Positions 28,771 through 40,200 of a stretch of DNA of 64,000 nt are shown here, piece by piece. Each line of letters starts with the position of its first letter. Within the stretch, counting starts at the first letter, position 1. The translations under genes were made by a program, and so were the position numbers. The notes beneath the pieces were generated by a model. The model saw only the letters and a program-made list of their open reading frames with translations. It searched no databases and was not told where the DNA came from. Origin of the DNA: Haliclona indistincta. Its lineage: Eukaryota > Porifera > Demospongiae > Haplosclerida > Chalinidae. The stretch is taken from the NCBI GenBank assembly GCA_964017065.1, contig OZ024783.1, positions 12,470,313 through 12,534,312 on the forward strand, written 5' to 3'.

Positions 28771-31288
28771 TGCATCATTGGGGTCCCACCGCGAATTCAC
28801 AAAAGCCCAAGGGTGCACCATTGGGGTCCCACCGCGAAATCAAAAAACCCCAAGAGTGCACAATTGGGGTCCCACCGCGAATAAACAAAACCCCAAGGGT
28901 GCACCATTGGGGTCCCACCGCGAATTCAAAAAACCCCAAGGGTGCACCATCGGGGTCCTAATGCGAATTCACAAAACCCCAAGGGAGCTCCTTTGGGGTT
29001 CCACCGCGAATTCACAAAACCCCAAGGGTGCACCATTGTGGTTCCACCACTAATTCACAAAACCCCAAAGGTGCACCATTGGGGTTCCACCGCGAATTCA
29101 CAAAACCCACAGGGTGCACCATTGGGGTCCCACCGCGAATTCACAAAACCCCAAGGGTGCACCATTGGGGTCCCACCGCGAATTCACAAAACCCAAAGGG
29201 AGCAATATTGCGGTCCCACCGCGAATTCACAAAACCCCAAGGGTGCACCATTGGGGTCCCACCGAGAATAAACAAAACCCCAAGGGTGCACCATTGGGGT
29301 CCCACTGCGAAATCACAAAACCCCAAGGGTGCACCATTGGTGTCCCACCGCGAATTCACAAAACACCAAGGGTGCACCATTGGGGTCCCACCGCGAATTC
29401 ACAAACCCCAAGGGTGCACCATTGGGATCCCACCGCTAATTCACAAAACCCCAAGGGTGCACCACTGGGGTCCCGCCGCGAATTCCGAAAACACCAAGGG
29501 TGCAACATTGGGGTCCCACCGCGAATTCTCAAAACCCCAAGGGTGCACCATTGTTGTCCCACCGCGAATTCACAAAACCCCAAGGGTGCACCATTGGTGT
29601 CCCACCGCGAATTCACAAAACCCCAAGGGTGAACCATTTGGGTCCCACCGCGAATTCACAAAACCCCAAGGGTGCACCATTGGGGTTCAACCGCGAAATC
29701 ACTAAACCACAAGAGTGCACAATAGTGGTCCCACCGCGAATTCACAAAACTCCAAGGGTGCACTATTTGGGTCCCGCCGCAAATTCACAAAACCCCAAGG
29801 GTGCACCATTGGGGTCCCACCGCGAGTTCACAAAAGCCCAAGGGTGCATCATTGGGGTCAAACCGCGAATTCAAAAAACCCCAAGGGTGCACAATTGGAA
29901 TCCCATCGCGAAATCACTAAACCACAAGAGTGCACAATAGTGGTCCCACCGCGAATTCACAAAACCCCAAGGGTGCACTATTTGGGTCCCGCCGCAAATT
30001 CACAAAACCCCAAGGGTGCACCATTGGGGTCCCACCGCGAATTCATAAAACCCCAAGGGTGCACCATTGGGGTCCCACCGCGAATTCACAAAACCCCAAG
30101 GGTGCATCATTGGGGTCCCACCGCGAATTCACAAAAGCCCAAGGGTGCACCATTGGGGTTCCACCACGAAATCAAAAAACCCCAAGAGTGCACAATTGGG
30201 GTCCCACCGCGAATTAACAAAACCCCAAGGGTGCACCATTGGGGTCCCACCGCGAATTCACAAAACCCCAGGGGTGCACCACTGGGGTCACACCGCGAAT
30301 TCACAAAACCCCAAGGCTGCACCATTGGGGTCCCACCGCTAATTCACAAAACCCCAAGGGTGCACCACCAATCGGGTCCCACCGCGAATTCACAAAACCC
30401 CAAGGCCGCACCATTGGGGTCCCACCGCTAATTCACTAAACCCCAAGGGTGCCCCACTGGGGTCCCGCCGCGAATTCAGAAAACACCAAGGGTGCACCAT
30501 TGGGGTCCCTCCGCGAATTCACAAACCCCAAGGGTGCACCATGGTTGTTCCACTGCGAATTCACAAAACCCCAAGGGTGCACCATTGGGGTCCCACCGCG
30601 AATTCAAAAAACCCCAAGGGTGCACCATTGGGGTCCCACCGCGAACTCACAAAACCCCTAGGGTGCACAATTGGGGTCTTACCGCGAATTCACAAAACTC
30701 CAAGGGTGCACCATTGGGGTCAAACCGCGAATTCAAAAAACCCCAATGGTGCACAATTGGGGTCCTATCGCCAATTCACAAAACTCCAAGGGTGCACCAT
30801 TGTGGTCCCTCCGCGAATTCACAAAACCCCAAGGGTGCACAATAGGGTCCCCCCGCGAATTCACAAAACCCCAGGGTGCACCATTGGGGTCCCACCGCGA
30901 ATTCACAAAACCCCAAGGGTGCATCATTGGGGTCCCACCGCGAATTCACAAAAGCCCATGGGTGCACCATTGGGGTCCCACCGCGAAATCAAAAAACTCC
31001 AAGGGTGGACAATTGGGGTCCCACCGCGAATTAACAAAAGCCCATGGGTGCACCATTGGGGTCCCACCGCGAAATCAAAAAACTCCAAGGGTGCACAATT
31101 GGGGTCCCACCGCGAATTAACAAAACCCCATGGGTGCACCATTGGGGTCCCACCGCGAATTCACAAAACCCTAGGGGTGCACCATTGTGGTCCCAACGCG
31201 AATTCACAAAACCCCAAGGGAGCACCTTTGGGGTTCCACCGCGAATTCACAAAACCCCAAGGGTGCACCATTGTGGTTCCACCCCTAA
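28771..31288 (+). repeat. 43-bp satellite, divergent tail left of the gypsy insertion
   Basis: Monomers are more heterogeneous here and no 3.4-kb period is seen. Short local duplications remain: the ACTAAACCAC variant at 29,701 recurs at 29,916, exactly five monomers (215 bp) away. No gene is visible. Confidence 0.8.
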
Positions 31289-31293
31289 TTCAC
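31289..31293. other. Target-site duplication TTCAC, left copy
   Basis: TTCAC directly abuts the outer LTR base and is repeated after the other LTR. It is part of the satellite monomer. Five base pairs is the usual Ty3/gypsy size. Confidence 0.88.
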
Positions 31294-31449
31294 TGTTGTA
31301 TCGTGGAATTGACAATGAACAGATTATTATTCAATACACAACAGGCGAAAAGACTGACCTATCTACACATACAGAAACTTAAGTACTAACAGCACAATCA
31401 TTACAAACCACAGTTGACATTACACAAACCACTGACACAACACACAACA
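31294..31449 (-). repeat. 3' LTR (156 bp)
   Basis: A direct repeat of 35,383-35,538 with three differences: one at the second base of the plus-strand copy, two in the last 20 bases. In element orientation it begins TGTTGTGTG and ends ATACAACA, giving TG...CA ends. It is unusually short for an LTR, and I see no clear TATA box or AATAAA signal in it. Confidence 0.93.
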
Positions 31450-31461
31450 CTCCTTCCCCCT
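31450..31461 (-). other. Polypurine tract
   Basis: In element orientation AGGGGGAAGGAG lies immediately upstream of the 3' LTR, where plus-strand DNA priming starts in LTR elements. Confidence 0.85.
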
Positions 31462-31486
31462 AATGAAGAAGGTTCTGTTTTGTACT

Positions 31487-32512
31487 TTAAAATGTCAGTC
31501 TGTTCGGAACAGTACGGTCACGAGTTGGGTAACGACGAGAGTTCTCTTGTGGCAAACTAGTTGAACGATCAGAATCAGCCGAGGGAGGGTGAACTGTAGG
31601 ACTGGGGGAGAGAGGAGTTCCAATTGTCTCTTGATCCGAGTCGTTCTCTGTGCTCACATAGAGACGAAGGTGGTCTTGATGACGCTTTACAGTTCTTCCC
31701 GAACTCAATGTAACACGATAAGATACGGGACTCAGAGATTTGACAATCAAACCACGGATCCATCCTTTGCCAGAGGGAAAATTTCTAACCAACAAAGTAT
31801 CTCCCTTGTTGAACACACGAGCTCTTGCTGTTCTGTCATGTCTTGCTTTTTGCTTAGCTTGACTCTCCTCCACTCTGACCGAAGGTGATGGTACAAGAAG
31901 ATCCATGCGAGTGCGGGGCAACCTGCCTATAAGCAGTTCTGCAGGAGAACGACCCGTTGTTGCATGTACAGCAATACGATAGGAAAAAAGAACTCTAGCA
32001 ATACGAGATTCTAGAGTACCATCACGAACCTTCTTCAATCCATTCTTAAGAGTTTGAACTGCACGTTCAGCCAGGCCGTTTGACGCAGGACGGTATGCTG
32101 CCGACGTTGAGTGTTTAATTCCGTTGCTCTTAAGAAAGGCTTCGAACTCCTCGCTCACAAAGTATTGAGCATTATCTGAGACCAGTGACTGTGGAATTCC
32201 AAACTGAGCAAATAGAAACCTTAATTTCTCTATTGTGATCGAAGAATTGGCTGTGGAAACTGGAAAGGCTTCTATCCACTTCGAGTGTGAGTCGACAACC
32301 ACTAAACACATCTTGCCACACAATGGACCACAATAATCAACATGAAGTCTAGTCCACGGACGTGACTGCCACTGCCAAGGATGTAATGGAGATTTTGGAG
32401 GAAGCGACTGGGCGTCTTGGCAATGTGTACACTCTTTAACTGTCTCTTCAATCTTGCTATCCATTCCAGGCCACCACACGTACATTCTAGCCAGCGACTT
32501 CATCTTAGTCAT
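31487..32512 (-). CDS. pol: Integrase portion of pol, separated from upstream pol by an in-frame TGA
   Basis: A 341-residue open frame that follows the gag-pol frame in phase after one TGA. The zinc-finger cysteines are C28 and C31 (motif CTHC); the two partner histidines lie in the last residues before the stop, so the TGA splits the HHCC finger. The catalytic core shows D59 (LHVDYCGP), D113 (SDN) and E149 (NGLAER), with exactly 35 residues between the last two: the D,D-35-E signature of retroviral-type integrases. Residues about 237-285 (GDTLLVRNF to HLRLY) look like the C-terminal GPY/F-type DNA-binding module, and a Ser/Pro/Asp-rich tail follows. The ATG at the start is an internal Met codon, not a proven start. 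Translation would need readthrough of the TGA. Confidence 0.9.
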   Translation of the reverse strand: MTKMKSLARMYVWWPGMDSKIEETVKECTHCQDAQSLPPKSPLHPWQWQSRPWTRLHVDYCGPLCGKMCLVVVDSHSKWIEAFPVSTANSSITIEKLRFLFAQFGIPQSLVSDNAQYFVSEEFEAFLKSNGIKHSTSAAYRPASNGLAERAVQTLKNGLKKVRDGTLESRIARVLFSYRIAVHATTGRSPAELLIGRLPRTRMDLLVPSPSVRVEESQAKQKARHDRTARARVFNKGDTLLVRNFPSGKGWIRGLIVKSLSPVSYRVTLSSGRTVKRHQDHLRLYVSTENDSDQETIGTPLSPSPTVHPPSADSDRSTSLPQENSRRYPTRDRTVPNRLTF

Positions 32513-35368
32513 TCAAGGATGAGCTTCGTGAAGTTCTAGCCGCACTCTATCTTGCAGTGTGGAGGGGATGATAACTCTGGCTCCCCAAAGGATACATCCG
32601 TCCTGAACAGACAACTCCGCTTTTCTTGACAAAAATGGCTGCAGCTTGTGATTAGGAGGATGAGACGAAGGCCAACAAGCTCGAATGTAGAGAAGAACCG
32701 ATGAGAGCAAGAGATCACGAGCAGTTGCGGTACGAATTTGCTGAGCCGTTACAGGTGAGTCCGACCGGTGATCCTTGAGTAAAATAATCTCTGGTGGTTG
32801 CTCTCCTTCTGGGGGGCACACAGGTAGAGGAAGTCTGCTGAGCGCATCAGCATTAGAATGTGAAAGAGTATCACGGAACTCCATGTCATATTGGTATGTA
32901 GACAGAAACAGCGACCAACGACGGATGCGAGCAGAAGCTTGTGGGGAGGTAGATCTCTGTGAGTTAAGAAGCGCTAGGAGAGGTTGGTGATCAGTATACA
33001 GATTGAAATGATGCCCAATCAGATACATGTGGAACTTTTTTACACCGAACACACAAGATAAACCCTCTTTTTCAAGTTGGGCATAATTCTTTTCAGACGT
33101 TGACAGTGAGCGTGAAGCGTAGGCAATAGGCCGTTCAGAACCATCAGGGTATTTGTGGGCTAGTACTGCCCCAATGCCTACTTCAGATGCATCGCATGAG
33201 AGTACAAGTGGGAGACTAGGATTCCAATGAACTAAAAGGGTATCAGAAGTTAACAACTTCTTTGAATGCTCAAATGCTTTAGACTCAACCTCTGACCATC
33301 TCCACTTGGTGTTCTTACATAGTAATTGATATAAAGGAGCGAGAACAGAAGAAAGATTGGGGAGGTACTTACTATAGTAAGAGAGTAATCCCAGATACGA
33401 CTTCAGCTGTCGAACATTCTGAGGAGTAGGTGCATTCTTGATGGCGTCTACCTTGTCTGGGAGAGGGTGAACTCCATCGGCATCTATTCGGTGGCCCAAA
33501 AATGACACCGAGGGAACCCCAAACTGACATTTAGCTTGTTGAGCTCGTAGTCCAGCTTTTTCTAGTCGAGAGAGTACTGCCTCCAACCTTCTTGCGTGCT
33601 CGTCGTCATTTGAACCAGCGATCAATATGTCACCAATATAGACAATGACTCCCTCTAACCCTTGTAGTAGGTTCTCCATGACACGTTGGAAAATTCCTGG
33701 TGCCGAGCTGATTCCAAATGGGAGACGAGTATAACGAAATAATCCCTTGTGAGTGTTGATCACCACAACCTTGCGTGAATTTTCTTCTAGAGGAACTTGT
33801 TGGTACGCTTGCGATAAGTCGATCTTCGAGAACACCTTTCCTCCTCCCAAGGAAGTGAACAGATCGTCGACTTTGGGGATGGGGTATCGGTCCAGCCTTG
33901 CAACAGGATTGACAGTCTGTTTAAAATCACCGCATATCCTCACAGACTTCTTGTCCTTTTTTAGTACTGGGACAATGGGGGATGCCCATTCCGAAAACTC
34001 TACTGCTTCTAGTGTGCCTTCTTGCACTAGCCTGTCAAGTTCATTCTCGACCAGGTCTCGATATGCATACGGAACTGAGCGGGCTTTGGAGAATTTAGGA
34101 GTAGCCGATTCCTCTAGTTCTATTCTTGCATGGTAGCCTTTCAATGCTCCTAGTCCACTCTGAAATACAGCACTATGTGAGTCAAGTAATACTTGGATTG
34201 TGGATGGTCCAGGCTTGACAAGGTTGATCTGGTGCCAGTTTAGCTTGATGTTTTTAAGCCAATTCCTGCCAATTAGCGATGGACCCGTACCCTTGACCAC
34301 TAGGAGGAGCTCTCGAGAGAGTTGATTCTCATATTCAACCACTACTGGAATGCTTCCAAGAACTTCCAGAGCTTCACCAGAATAAGTGCACAACTTGACA
34401 ATGCTCTTGTCTAGCCCCCTGTCTGGCCACAGCTCTTGGTAAGTGGTTTCAGACACCAGGGAATATGTTGCACCAGTATCAATTTCCATGGAAACAGTGA
34501 GTTTGTCCAGCATCAGGCTCACTCGGAAAGGTGGAACACGTGTTAGCTGGCCCTGAGTGGCGGTGACTGTCTTCAGGTCTACGTAGTCATCCTCCTCTTC
34601 TTCCACACTACGCACAGGCGCCGGCTCTGTGGGTTTGCTTCGGCATACACGCTTGATGTGACCAATCTTTCCACACTGCATACATTTACTCTTCAAAGAT
34701 TTGCAACTGTTAGCTAAATGATTAGCAGCTCCACACCTGTAGCACCGTCTTTCTTGCTCAGGAGGTTCTGCTCGACGACCCTGTGACGGCTGATGCACTT
34801 TCCCTACTGTTGATGGTGGCTCTGTCTCAGGCGGAGATCCAACTTGCGTCTGGAATTGTTTGGTTTGTAGGTCAGCTGCTTCCATTCCCTGGGCTATTTT
34901 TATAGCCTTGTCGAGCTTCAAGTCTGCTTCGGCTAGCAGGCGTTTTCGAGTCGCAGAATCCCGCAGTCCGCATACGAATCGGTCGCGAAGCGCACTGGAG
35001 AGGAAACCTTTGAATTTGCAGTTTGTAGCTAGGCGTCGTAACTCAGCGAGGTAAGTAGTGACCGACTCTTGCAATTTCTGGTTGCGCTGGTAGAAAATGA
35101 AGCGTTCAGCGATGACGATCGGCTTGGGTTCATAGTGATCGGTCAGCTGCTTAAAAAGAGCTTCCAGAGGGCTATCCTTTGGGTTAGCTGGAGACAGCAG
35201 GTCATGAAGTAACTGGTATACGTGAGGCCCAACCGTACTAAGAAAGACTGGAACTTTCTTTGTTTCTTTTACGTCATTCGCTTGAAAGTAGAGCTGCACT
35301 CTCTCTAAGTACACGCCGATCTTCTCATCCTCTGGCCGAAATTCTTTGAGTTCTCCGAATTTCGCCAT
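32513..35368 (-). CDS. gag-pol: Gag-Pol polyprotein: gag, protease, reverse transcriptase, RNase H (defective)
   Basis: Residues are numbered from the ATG at 35,368, which overlaps the primer site. An ATG 12 codons upstream lies in the LTR and is less likely. Gag fills about 1-245, with two CCHC knuckles at 209-222 (CYRCGAANHLANSC) and 229-242 (CMQCGKIGHIKRVC). An aspartic protease has its DTG at D297. Reverse transcriptase follows, with catalytic D517 in FSKIDLSQAY. The YxDD box reads YIGD at 577-580: glycine replaces the first aspartate (codon 33,632-33,634), which should abolish polymerase activity. RNase H shows D726 (CDAS) and D793 (YTDHQP). The frame ends at a TGA (32,513-32,515) just after LHEAHP, in the integrase zinc finger, and remains in phase beyond it. 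Gag and pol are a single frame, with no frameshift site between them. Confidence 0.92.
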   Translation of the reverse strand: MAKFGELKEFRPEDEKIGVYLERVQLYFQANDVKETKKVPVFLSTVGPHVYQLLHDLLSPANPKDSPLEALFKQLTDHYEPKPIVIAERFIFYQRNQKLQESVTTYLAELRRLATNCKFKGFLSSALRDRFVCGLRDSATRKRLLAEADLKLDKAIKIAQGMEAADLQTKQFQTQVGSPPETEPPSTVGKVHQPSQGRRAEPPEQERRCYRCGAANHLANSCKSLKSKCMQCGKIGHIKRVCRSKPTEPAPVRSVEEEEDDYVDLKTVTATQGQLTRVPPFRVSLMLDKLTVSMEIDTGATYSLVSETTYQELWPDRGLDKSIVKLCTYSGEALEVLGSIPVVVEYENQLSRELLLVVKGTGPSLIGRNWLKNIKLNWHQINLVKPGPSTIQVLLDSHSAVFQSGLGALKGYHARIELEESATPKFSKARSVPYAYRDLVENELDRLVQEGTLEAVEFSEWASPIVPVLKKDKKSVRICGDFKQTVNPVARLDRYPIPKVDDLFTSLGGGKVFSKIDLSQAYQQVPLEENSRKVVVINTHKGLFRYTRLPFGISSAPGIFQRVMENLLQGLEGVIVYIGDILIAGSNDDEHARRLEAVLSRLEKAGLRAQQAKCQFGVPSVSFLGHRIDADGVHPLPDKVDAIKNAPTPQNVRQLKSYLGLLSYYSKYLPNLSSVLAPLYQLLCKNTKWRWSEVESKAFEHSKKLLTSDTLLVHWNPSLPLVLSCDASEVGIGAVLAHKYPDGSERPIAYASRSLSTSEKNYAQLEKEGLSCVFGVKKFHMYLIGHHFNLYTDHQPLLALLNSQRSTSPQASARIRRWSLFLSTYQYDMEFRDTLSHSNADALSRLPLPVCPPEGEQPPEIILLKDHRSDSPVTAQQIRTATARDLLLSSVLLYIRACWPSSHPPNHKLQPFLSRKAELSVQDGCILWGARVIIPSTLQDRVRLELHEAHP

Positions 35369-35379
35369 TCTCGTCGCCA
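35365..35379 (-). other. Primer-binding site, tRNA-Ser type
   Basis: In element orientation TGGCGACGAGAATGG begins 3 nt after the 5' LTR. It complements the CCA end of animal tRNA-Ser(GCT), as I recall that sequence, with one mismatch at position 11. The last bases include the gag start codon. Confidence 0.75.
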
Positions 35380-35382
35380 ATA

Positions 35383-35538
35383 TTTTGTATCGTGGAATTG
35401 ACAATGAACAGATTATTATTCAATACACAACAGGCGAAAAGACTGACCTATCTACACATACAGAAACTTAAGTACTAACAGCACAATCATTACAAACCAC
35501 AGTTGACATTACACAAACCAGTAACACAACACACAACA
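35383..35538 (-). repeat. 5' LTR (156 bp)
   Basis: Partner of 31,294-31,449. Its inner end reads ACAAAA rather than ACAACA, so the terminal CA next to the primer site has been lost by one substitution. Confidence 0.92.
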
Positions 35539-35543
35539 TTCAC
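35539..35543. other. Target-site duplication TTCAC, right copy
   Basis: Identical to 31,289-31,293. Removing the element and one TTCAC gives an uninterrupted monomer series whose order matches 39,470-39,545. Confidence 0.88.
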
Positions 35544-38500
35544 AAAACCCCAAGGGTGCACCATTGGGGTTCCATCGCGAATTCACAAAACCCTCAGGGT
35601 GCACAATTGGGGTCCCACCGCGAATTAACAAAACCCCAAGGGTGCACCATTGGGGTCCCACCGCGAATTCACAAAACCCCAAGGGTGCACCATTGGGGTC
35701 CCACCGCGAATTCACAAAACCCCAAGGGAGCAATATTGCGGTCCCACCGCGAATTCACAAAACCCCAAGGGTGCACCATTGGGATCCCTCCGCGAATTCA
35801 CAAAACCCAAAGGGTGCACCATTGGGGTCCCACTGCGAATTCAGAAAACCCCAAGAATGCACCATTGGGGTCCCACCGCGAATTCACAAAACCCCAAGGG
35901 TGCACCATTGGGGTCCCACCACGAATTCACAAAACCCCAAGGGTGCACCATTGGGGTCCCACCGCTAATTCACAAAACCCCAAGAGTGCACCACTGGGGT
36001 CCCGCCGCGAATTCAGAAAACACCAAGGGTGCACCATTGGGGTCCCACCTAATATTCACAAAACCCCAAGAGTGCACCATTGTTGTCCCACCGCGATTTC
36101 ACAAAACCCCATGGGTGCGCCATTGGGGTCCCACCGCAAATTCACAAAACCCCAAGGGTGTACCATCGGGGTCCCACCGCGAATTCACAAAACCCCAAGG
36201 GTGAACCATTGGGGTCCAACCGCGAAATCACAAAACCACAAGGGTGCACAATTGGGGTCCCACCGCGAATTCACAAAACCCCAAGGGTGCACTATTTGGG
36301 TCCCGCCGCAAATTCACTAAACCCCAAGGGTGCACCATTGTGGTCCCACCGCGAATTCATAAAACCCCAAGGGGGCACCATTGGGGTCCCACCGCGAATT
36401 CAAAAAACCCCAAGGGTGCAAAATTGGGGTCCTATTGCGAATTCATTAAACTCCAAGGGTGCACCATTGGGGTCAAACAGCGAATTCAAAAAACCCCAAA
36501 GGTGCACAATTGGGGTGCCATCGCGAATTCACAAATCCCCAAGGGTGCACCATTGGGGTCCCACCGCGAATTCAGGAAACCCCAAGGGAACACCATTAGG
36601 GTCCCTCTGCGAATTCACAAAACCCCAAGGGTGCACCATTGGTGTCCCACCGCGAATTCACAAAACCCCAAGGGTGCACCATTGGGGTCCCACCGCGAAT
36701 TCAGAAAACACCAAGGGTGCACCATTGGGGACCCACCGCGAATTCACTAAACCCCAAGGGTGAACGATTGTTCTCCCACCGCGAATTCACAAAACCCCAA
36801 GGGTGCACCATTGGGGTCCCACCGCGAATTCACAAAACCCCAAGGGTGTACCATTGGGGTCCCACCGCGAATTCACAAAACCCCAAGGATGCACAATTGG
36901 GGTCCCACCGCGAAATCACAACCACTAGGGTGCGCCATTGGGGTCCCACCGCGAATTCAAAAAACCCCAAGGGTGCACAATTGGGGTCCTATCGCGAATT
37001 CACAAAACTCCAAGGGTACACCATTGGGGTCAAACCGCGAAATCAAAAAACCCCAAGGGTGCACAATTGGGGTTCCATCGCGAACTCACAAAACCGCAAG
37101 GGTGCACCATTGGGGTCCCACCGCGAATTCACAAAACCCCAAGGGTGCATCATTGGGGTCCCACCGCGAATTCACAAAAGCCCAAGGGTGTACCATTGGG
37201 GTCCCACCGCGAAATCGAAAAACCCCAAGGGTGCGCAATTGGGGTCCAACAGCGAATTCACAAAACCCCAAGGGTGCACCATTGGGGTCCCACCGCTAAT
37301 TCACAAAACCCCAAGGGTGCACCACTGGGGTCCCGCCGCGAATTCAGAAAACACCAAGGGTGCACCATTGGGGTCCCACCGAGAATTCACAAAACCCCAA
37401 GAGTGCACCATTGTTGTCCCACCGCGGATTCACAAAACCCCAAGGGTGCGCCATTGGGGTCCCACCGCGAATTCACAAAACCCCAAGGGTGTACCATCGG
37501 GGTCCCACCGCGAATTCACAAAACCCCAAGAGTGAACCATTGGGGTCCAACCGCGAAATCACAAAACCACAAGGGCGCACAATTGGGGTCCCACCGCGAA
37601 TTCACAAAACCCCAAGGGTGCACTATTTGGGTCCTGCCACAAATTCACAAAACCCCAAGGGTGCACCATTGTGGTCCCACCGCGAATTCAGAAAACCCCA
37701 AGGGAGCACCATTTGGGTCCCTCTGCGAATTCACAAAACCCCAAGGGTGCACCATTGGTGTCCCACCGCGAATTCACAAAACCCCAAGGGTGCACCATTG
37801 GGGTCCCACCGCGAATTCAGAAAACACCAAGGGTGCACCATTGGGGACCCACCGCGAATTCACTAAACCCCAAGGGTGAACCATTGTTGTCCCACCGCGA
37901 ATTCACAAAACCCAACGGGTGCACCATTGGGGTCCCACCGCGAATTCACAATACCCCAAGGGTGTACCATTGGAGTCCCACCGCGAATTCACAAAACCCC
38001 AAGGATGCACAATTGGGGTCCCACCGCGAAATCACAAAACCACTAGGGTGCACCATTGGGGTCCCACCGCGAATTCAAAAAACCCCAAGGGTGCACAATT
38101 GGGGTCCTATCGCGAATTCACAAAACTCCAAGGGTACACCATTAGGGTCAAACCGCGAAATCAAAAAACCCCAAGGGTGTACAATTGGGGTCCCATCGCG
38201 AACTCACAAAACCGCAAGGGTGCACCATTGGGGTCCCACCGCGAATTCACAAAACCCCAAGGGTGCACAATAGTGTCCCACCGCGAATTAAACAAAACCC
38301 CAAGGGTGCACCATTGGGGTCCCACCGCGAATTCACAAAACCCCAAGGGTGCATCATTGGGGTCCCACCGCGAATTCACAAAAGCCCAAGGGTGCACCAT
38401 TGGGGTCCCACCGCGAAATCAAAAAACCCCAAGGGTGCACAATTGGGGTCCAACCGCGAATTCACAAAACCCCAAGGGAGCACCATTGTGGTTCCACCCC

Positions 38501-40200
38501 ATAATTCACAAAACCCCAAGGGTGCACCATTGGGGTCCCACCGCGAATTCAGAAAACCCCAAGGGTGCACCACTATGGTCCCGCCGCGAATTCAGAAAAC
38601 ACCAAGATTGCACCATTGGGGTCCCACCGCGAAATCACAAAACCCCAAGGGTGCACCATTGTTGTCCCTCCGCGAATTCACAAAACCCCAAGGGTGCACC
38701 CTCCGCGAATTCACAAAACCCCAAGGGTGTACCATTGGGGTCCCACCGCGAATTCACAAAACTCCAAGGGTGCACCATTGGGGTCCAACCGCGAAATTAC
38801 AAAACCACAAGGGTGCACAATTGGGGTCCCACCGCGAATTCACAAAACCCTAAGGGTGCACTATTTGGGTCCCGTCGCAAATTCACAAAACCCCAAGGGT
38901 GCACCATTGGGGTCCCACCACGAATTCATAAAACCCCAAGGGTGCACGATTGGGGTCCCACTGCGAATTCACAAAACCCCAAGGGTGCACAATTGGGGTC
39001 CTATCGCGAATTCACAAAACTCCAAGGGTGCACCATTCGGGTCAAACCGCGAATTCAAAAAACCCCAAGAGTGCACAATTGGGGTCCCATCGCGAATTCA
39101 CAAAACCCCAAGGGTGCACCATTGGGGTCCCTCCGCAAATTCACAAAACCCCAAGTGTGCACAATAGGGTCCCATCGCGAATTCACAAAACCCCAAGGTT
39201 GCATCCTTGGGGTCCCGCCGCGAATTCACAAAAGCCCATGGGTGCACCATTGTGGTCCCACCGCGAAATCAAAAAACCACAAGGGTGCACAATTGGGGTC
39301 CCACCGCGAATTAACAAAACCCCAAGGGTGCACCATTGGGGTCCCACCGCGAATTCACAAAACCCCAAGAGTACACCATTGGGGTCCCAACGCGAATTCA
39401 CAAAACCCCAAGGGAGCACCTTTGGGGTTCCACCGCGAATTCACAAAACCCCAAGGGTGCACCATTGTGGTTCCACCCCTAATTCACAACACCCCAATGG
39501 TGCACCATTGGGGTTCCACCGCGAATTCACAAAATCCTCAGGGTGCACCATTGGGGTCCCACCGCGAATTCACAAAACCCCTAGGGTGCACCATTGGGGT
39601 CCCACCGCGAATTCACAAAACCCCAAGGAAGCAATATTGCGGTACCACCGCGAATTCGCAAAACCCCAAGGGTGCACCATTGGGATCCCACCGCGAATTC
39701 ACAAAACCCCAAGGGTGCACCATCGGGGTCCCACCGCGAATTCAGAAAACCCCAAGAATGCACCATTGGGGTCCCACAGCAAATTCACAAAACCCCAAGG
39801 GTGCACCATTGGGGTCCCACTGCGAATTCACAAAACCCCAAGGGTGCACCATTGGTGTCCCACCGCGAATTGACAAAACCCCAAGGGTGCACCATTGGGG
39901 TCCCACCGCGAATTCACAAAACCCCAAGGGTGCACCATTAGGGTCCCACCGCGAAATCACAAATCCACAAAAGTGCACAATTGGAGTCCCACCACGAATT
40001 CACAAAACCCCAATGGTGCAACATTGGGATCCCACCGCGAATTCACAAAATCCCAAGAGTGCACCATTGGGGTCCCACACCGAATTCACAAAACCCCAAC
40101 GGTGCACCATTGGGGTCCCATCGTGAATTCACAGAACCCCAAGGGTGCACCATTGGGGTTCCACCGCGAATTCACAAAACCCTAGGGGTTCACCGTTGGG
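35539..40200 (+). repeat. 43-bp satellite array, middle part
   Basis: The same monomer family continues across the retroelement. It is less homogeneous than the first 28 kb. Imperfect block duplications are visible: the TACCATCGGG variant with its neighbours at 36,161 recurs at 37,492 (offset 1,331 bp), and the AAGGATGCACAATTGG with CACTAGGGTGC pair near 36,885 recurs near 38,003 (offset about 1,118 bp). A monomer deletion giving CACCCTCCGCG lies near 38,697. No gene is seen. Confidence 0.95.

Larger units (their letters stand above)
1..31288 (+). repeat. 43-bp satellite array, left part (HOR-organised)
   Basis: A continuous head-to-tail array of a 43-bp monomer; the exemplar at 513-555 matches the consensus. 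Most copies carry GAATTC and GTGCAC, so EcoRI or ApaLI would cut it into a 43-bp ladder. Monomers differ from each other by several substitutions, but specific variant monomers recur in the same order every ~3.4 kb. Examples are AACGTATATA, GAGCAATATTGCGG and CACTGGGGTCCCGCC. This is the mark of higher-order repeats. The plus-strand consensus contains no TAA, TAG or TGA, so all three frames stay open and read a 43-residue peptide repeat (three monomers, 129 nt). The minus strand has one TGA per three monomers in each frame. Frame-shifting indels and stops scattered through the ORFs argue against coding. I see no gene in this interval. Confidence 0.97.
31294..35538 (-). mobile_element. Ty3/gypsy LTR retrotransposon (mag-like), inserted in the satellite
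   Basis: A structurally complete 4,245-bp element on the minus strand. Seen directly: 156-bp direct LTRs beginning TGTTG and ending CAACA; a 5-bp target duplication TTCAC on both sides; a polypurine tract against the 3' LTR; a primer site next to the 5' LTR; and gag, protease, reverse transcriptase, RNase H and integrase in Ty3/gypsy order. The LTRs differ at 3 of 156 positions, so the insertion is fairly recent. The primer site resembles the 3' end of tRNA-Ser(GCT), recalled from known tRNAs, which is typical of mag-lineage elements. There is no envelope ORF and no chromodomain after integrase. The copy is defective: the reverse-transcriptase active site is substituted and pol carries one in-frame stop. 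Confidence 0.95.

Noticed and set aside
1..31288. CRISPR-like array of short repeats
   Set aside because: There are no unique spacers: the whole 43 bp is repeated, and the context is eukaryotic.
32775..34136. Plus-strand open frames opposite the gypsy pol (71 and 127 codons)
   Set aside because: Antisense shadows of the reverse transcriptase and RNase H coding region.
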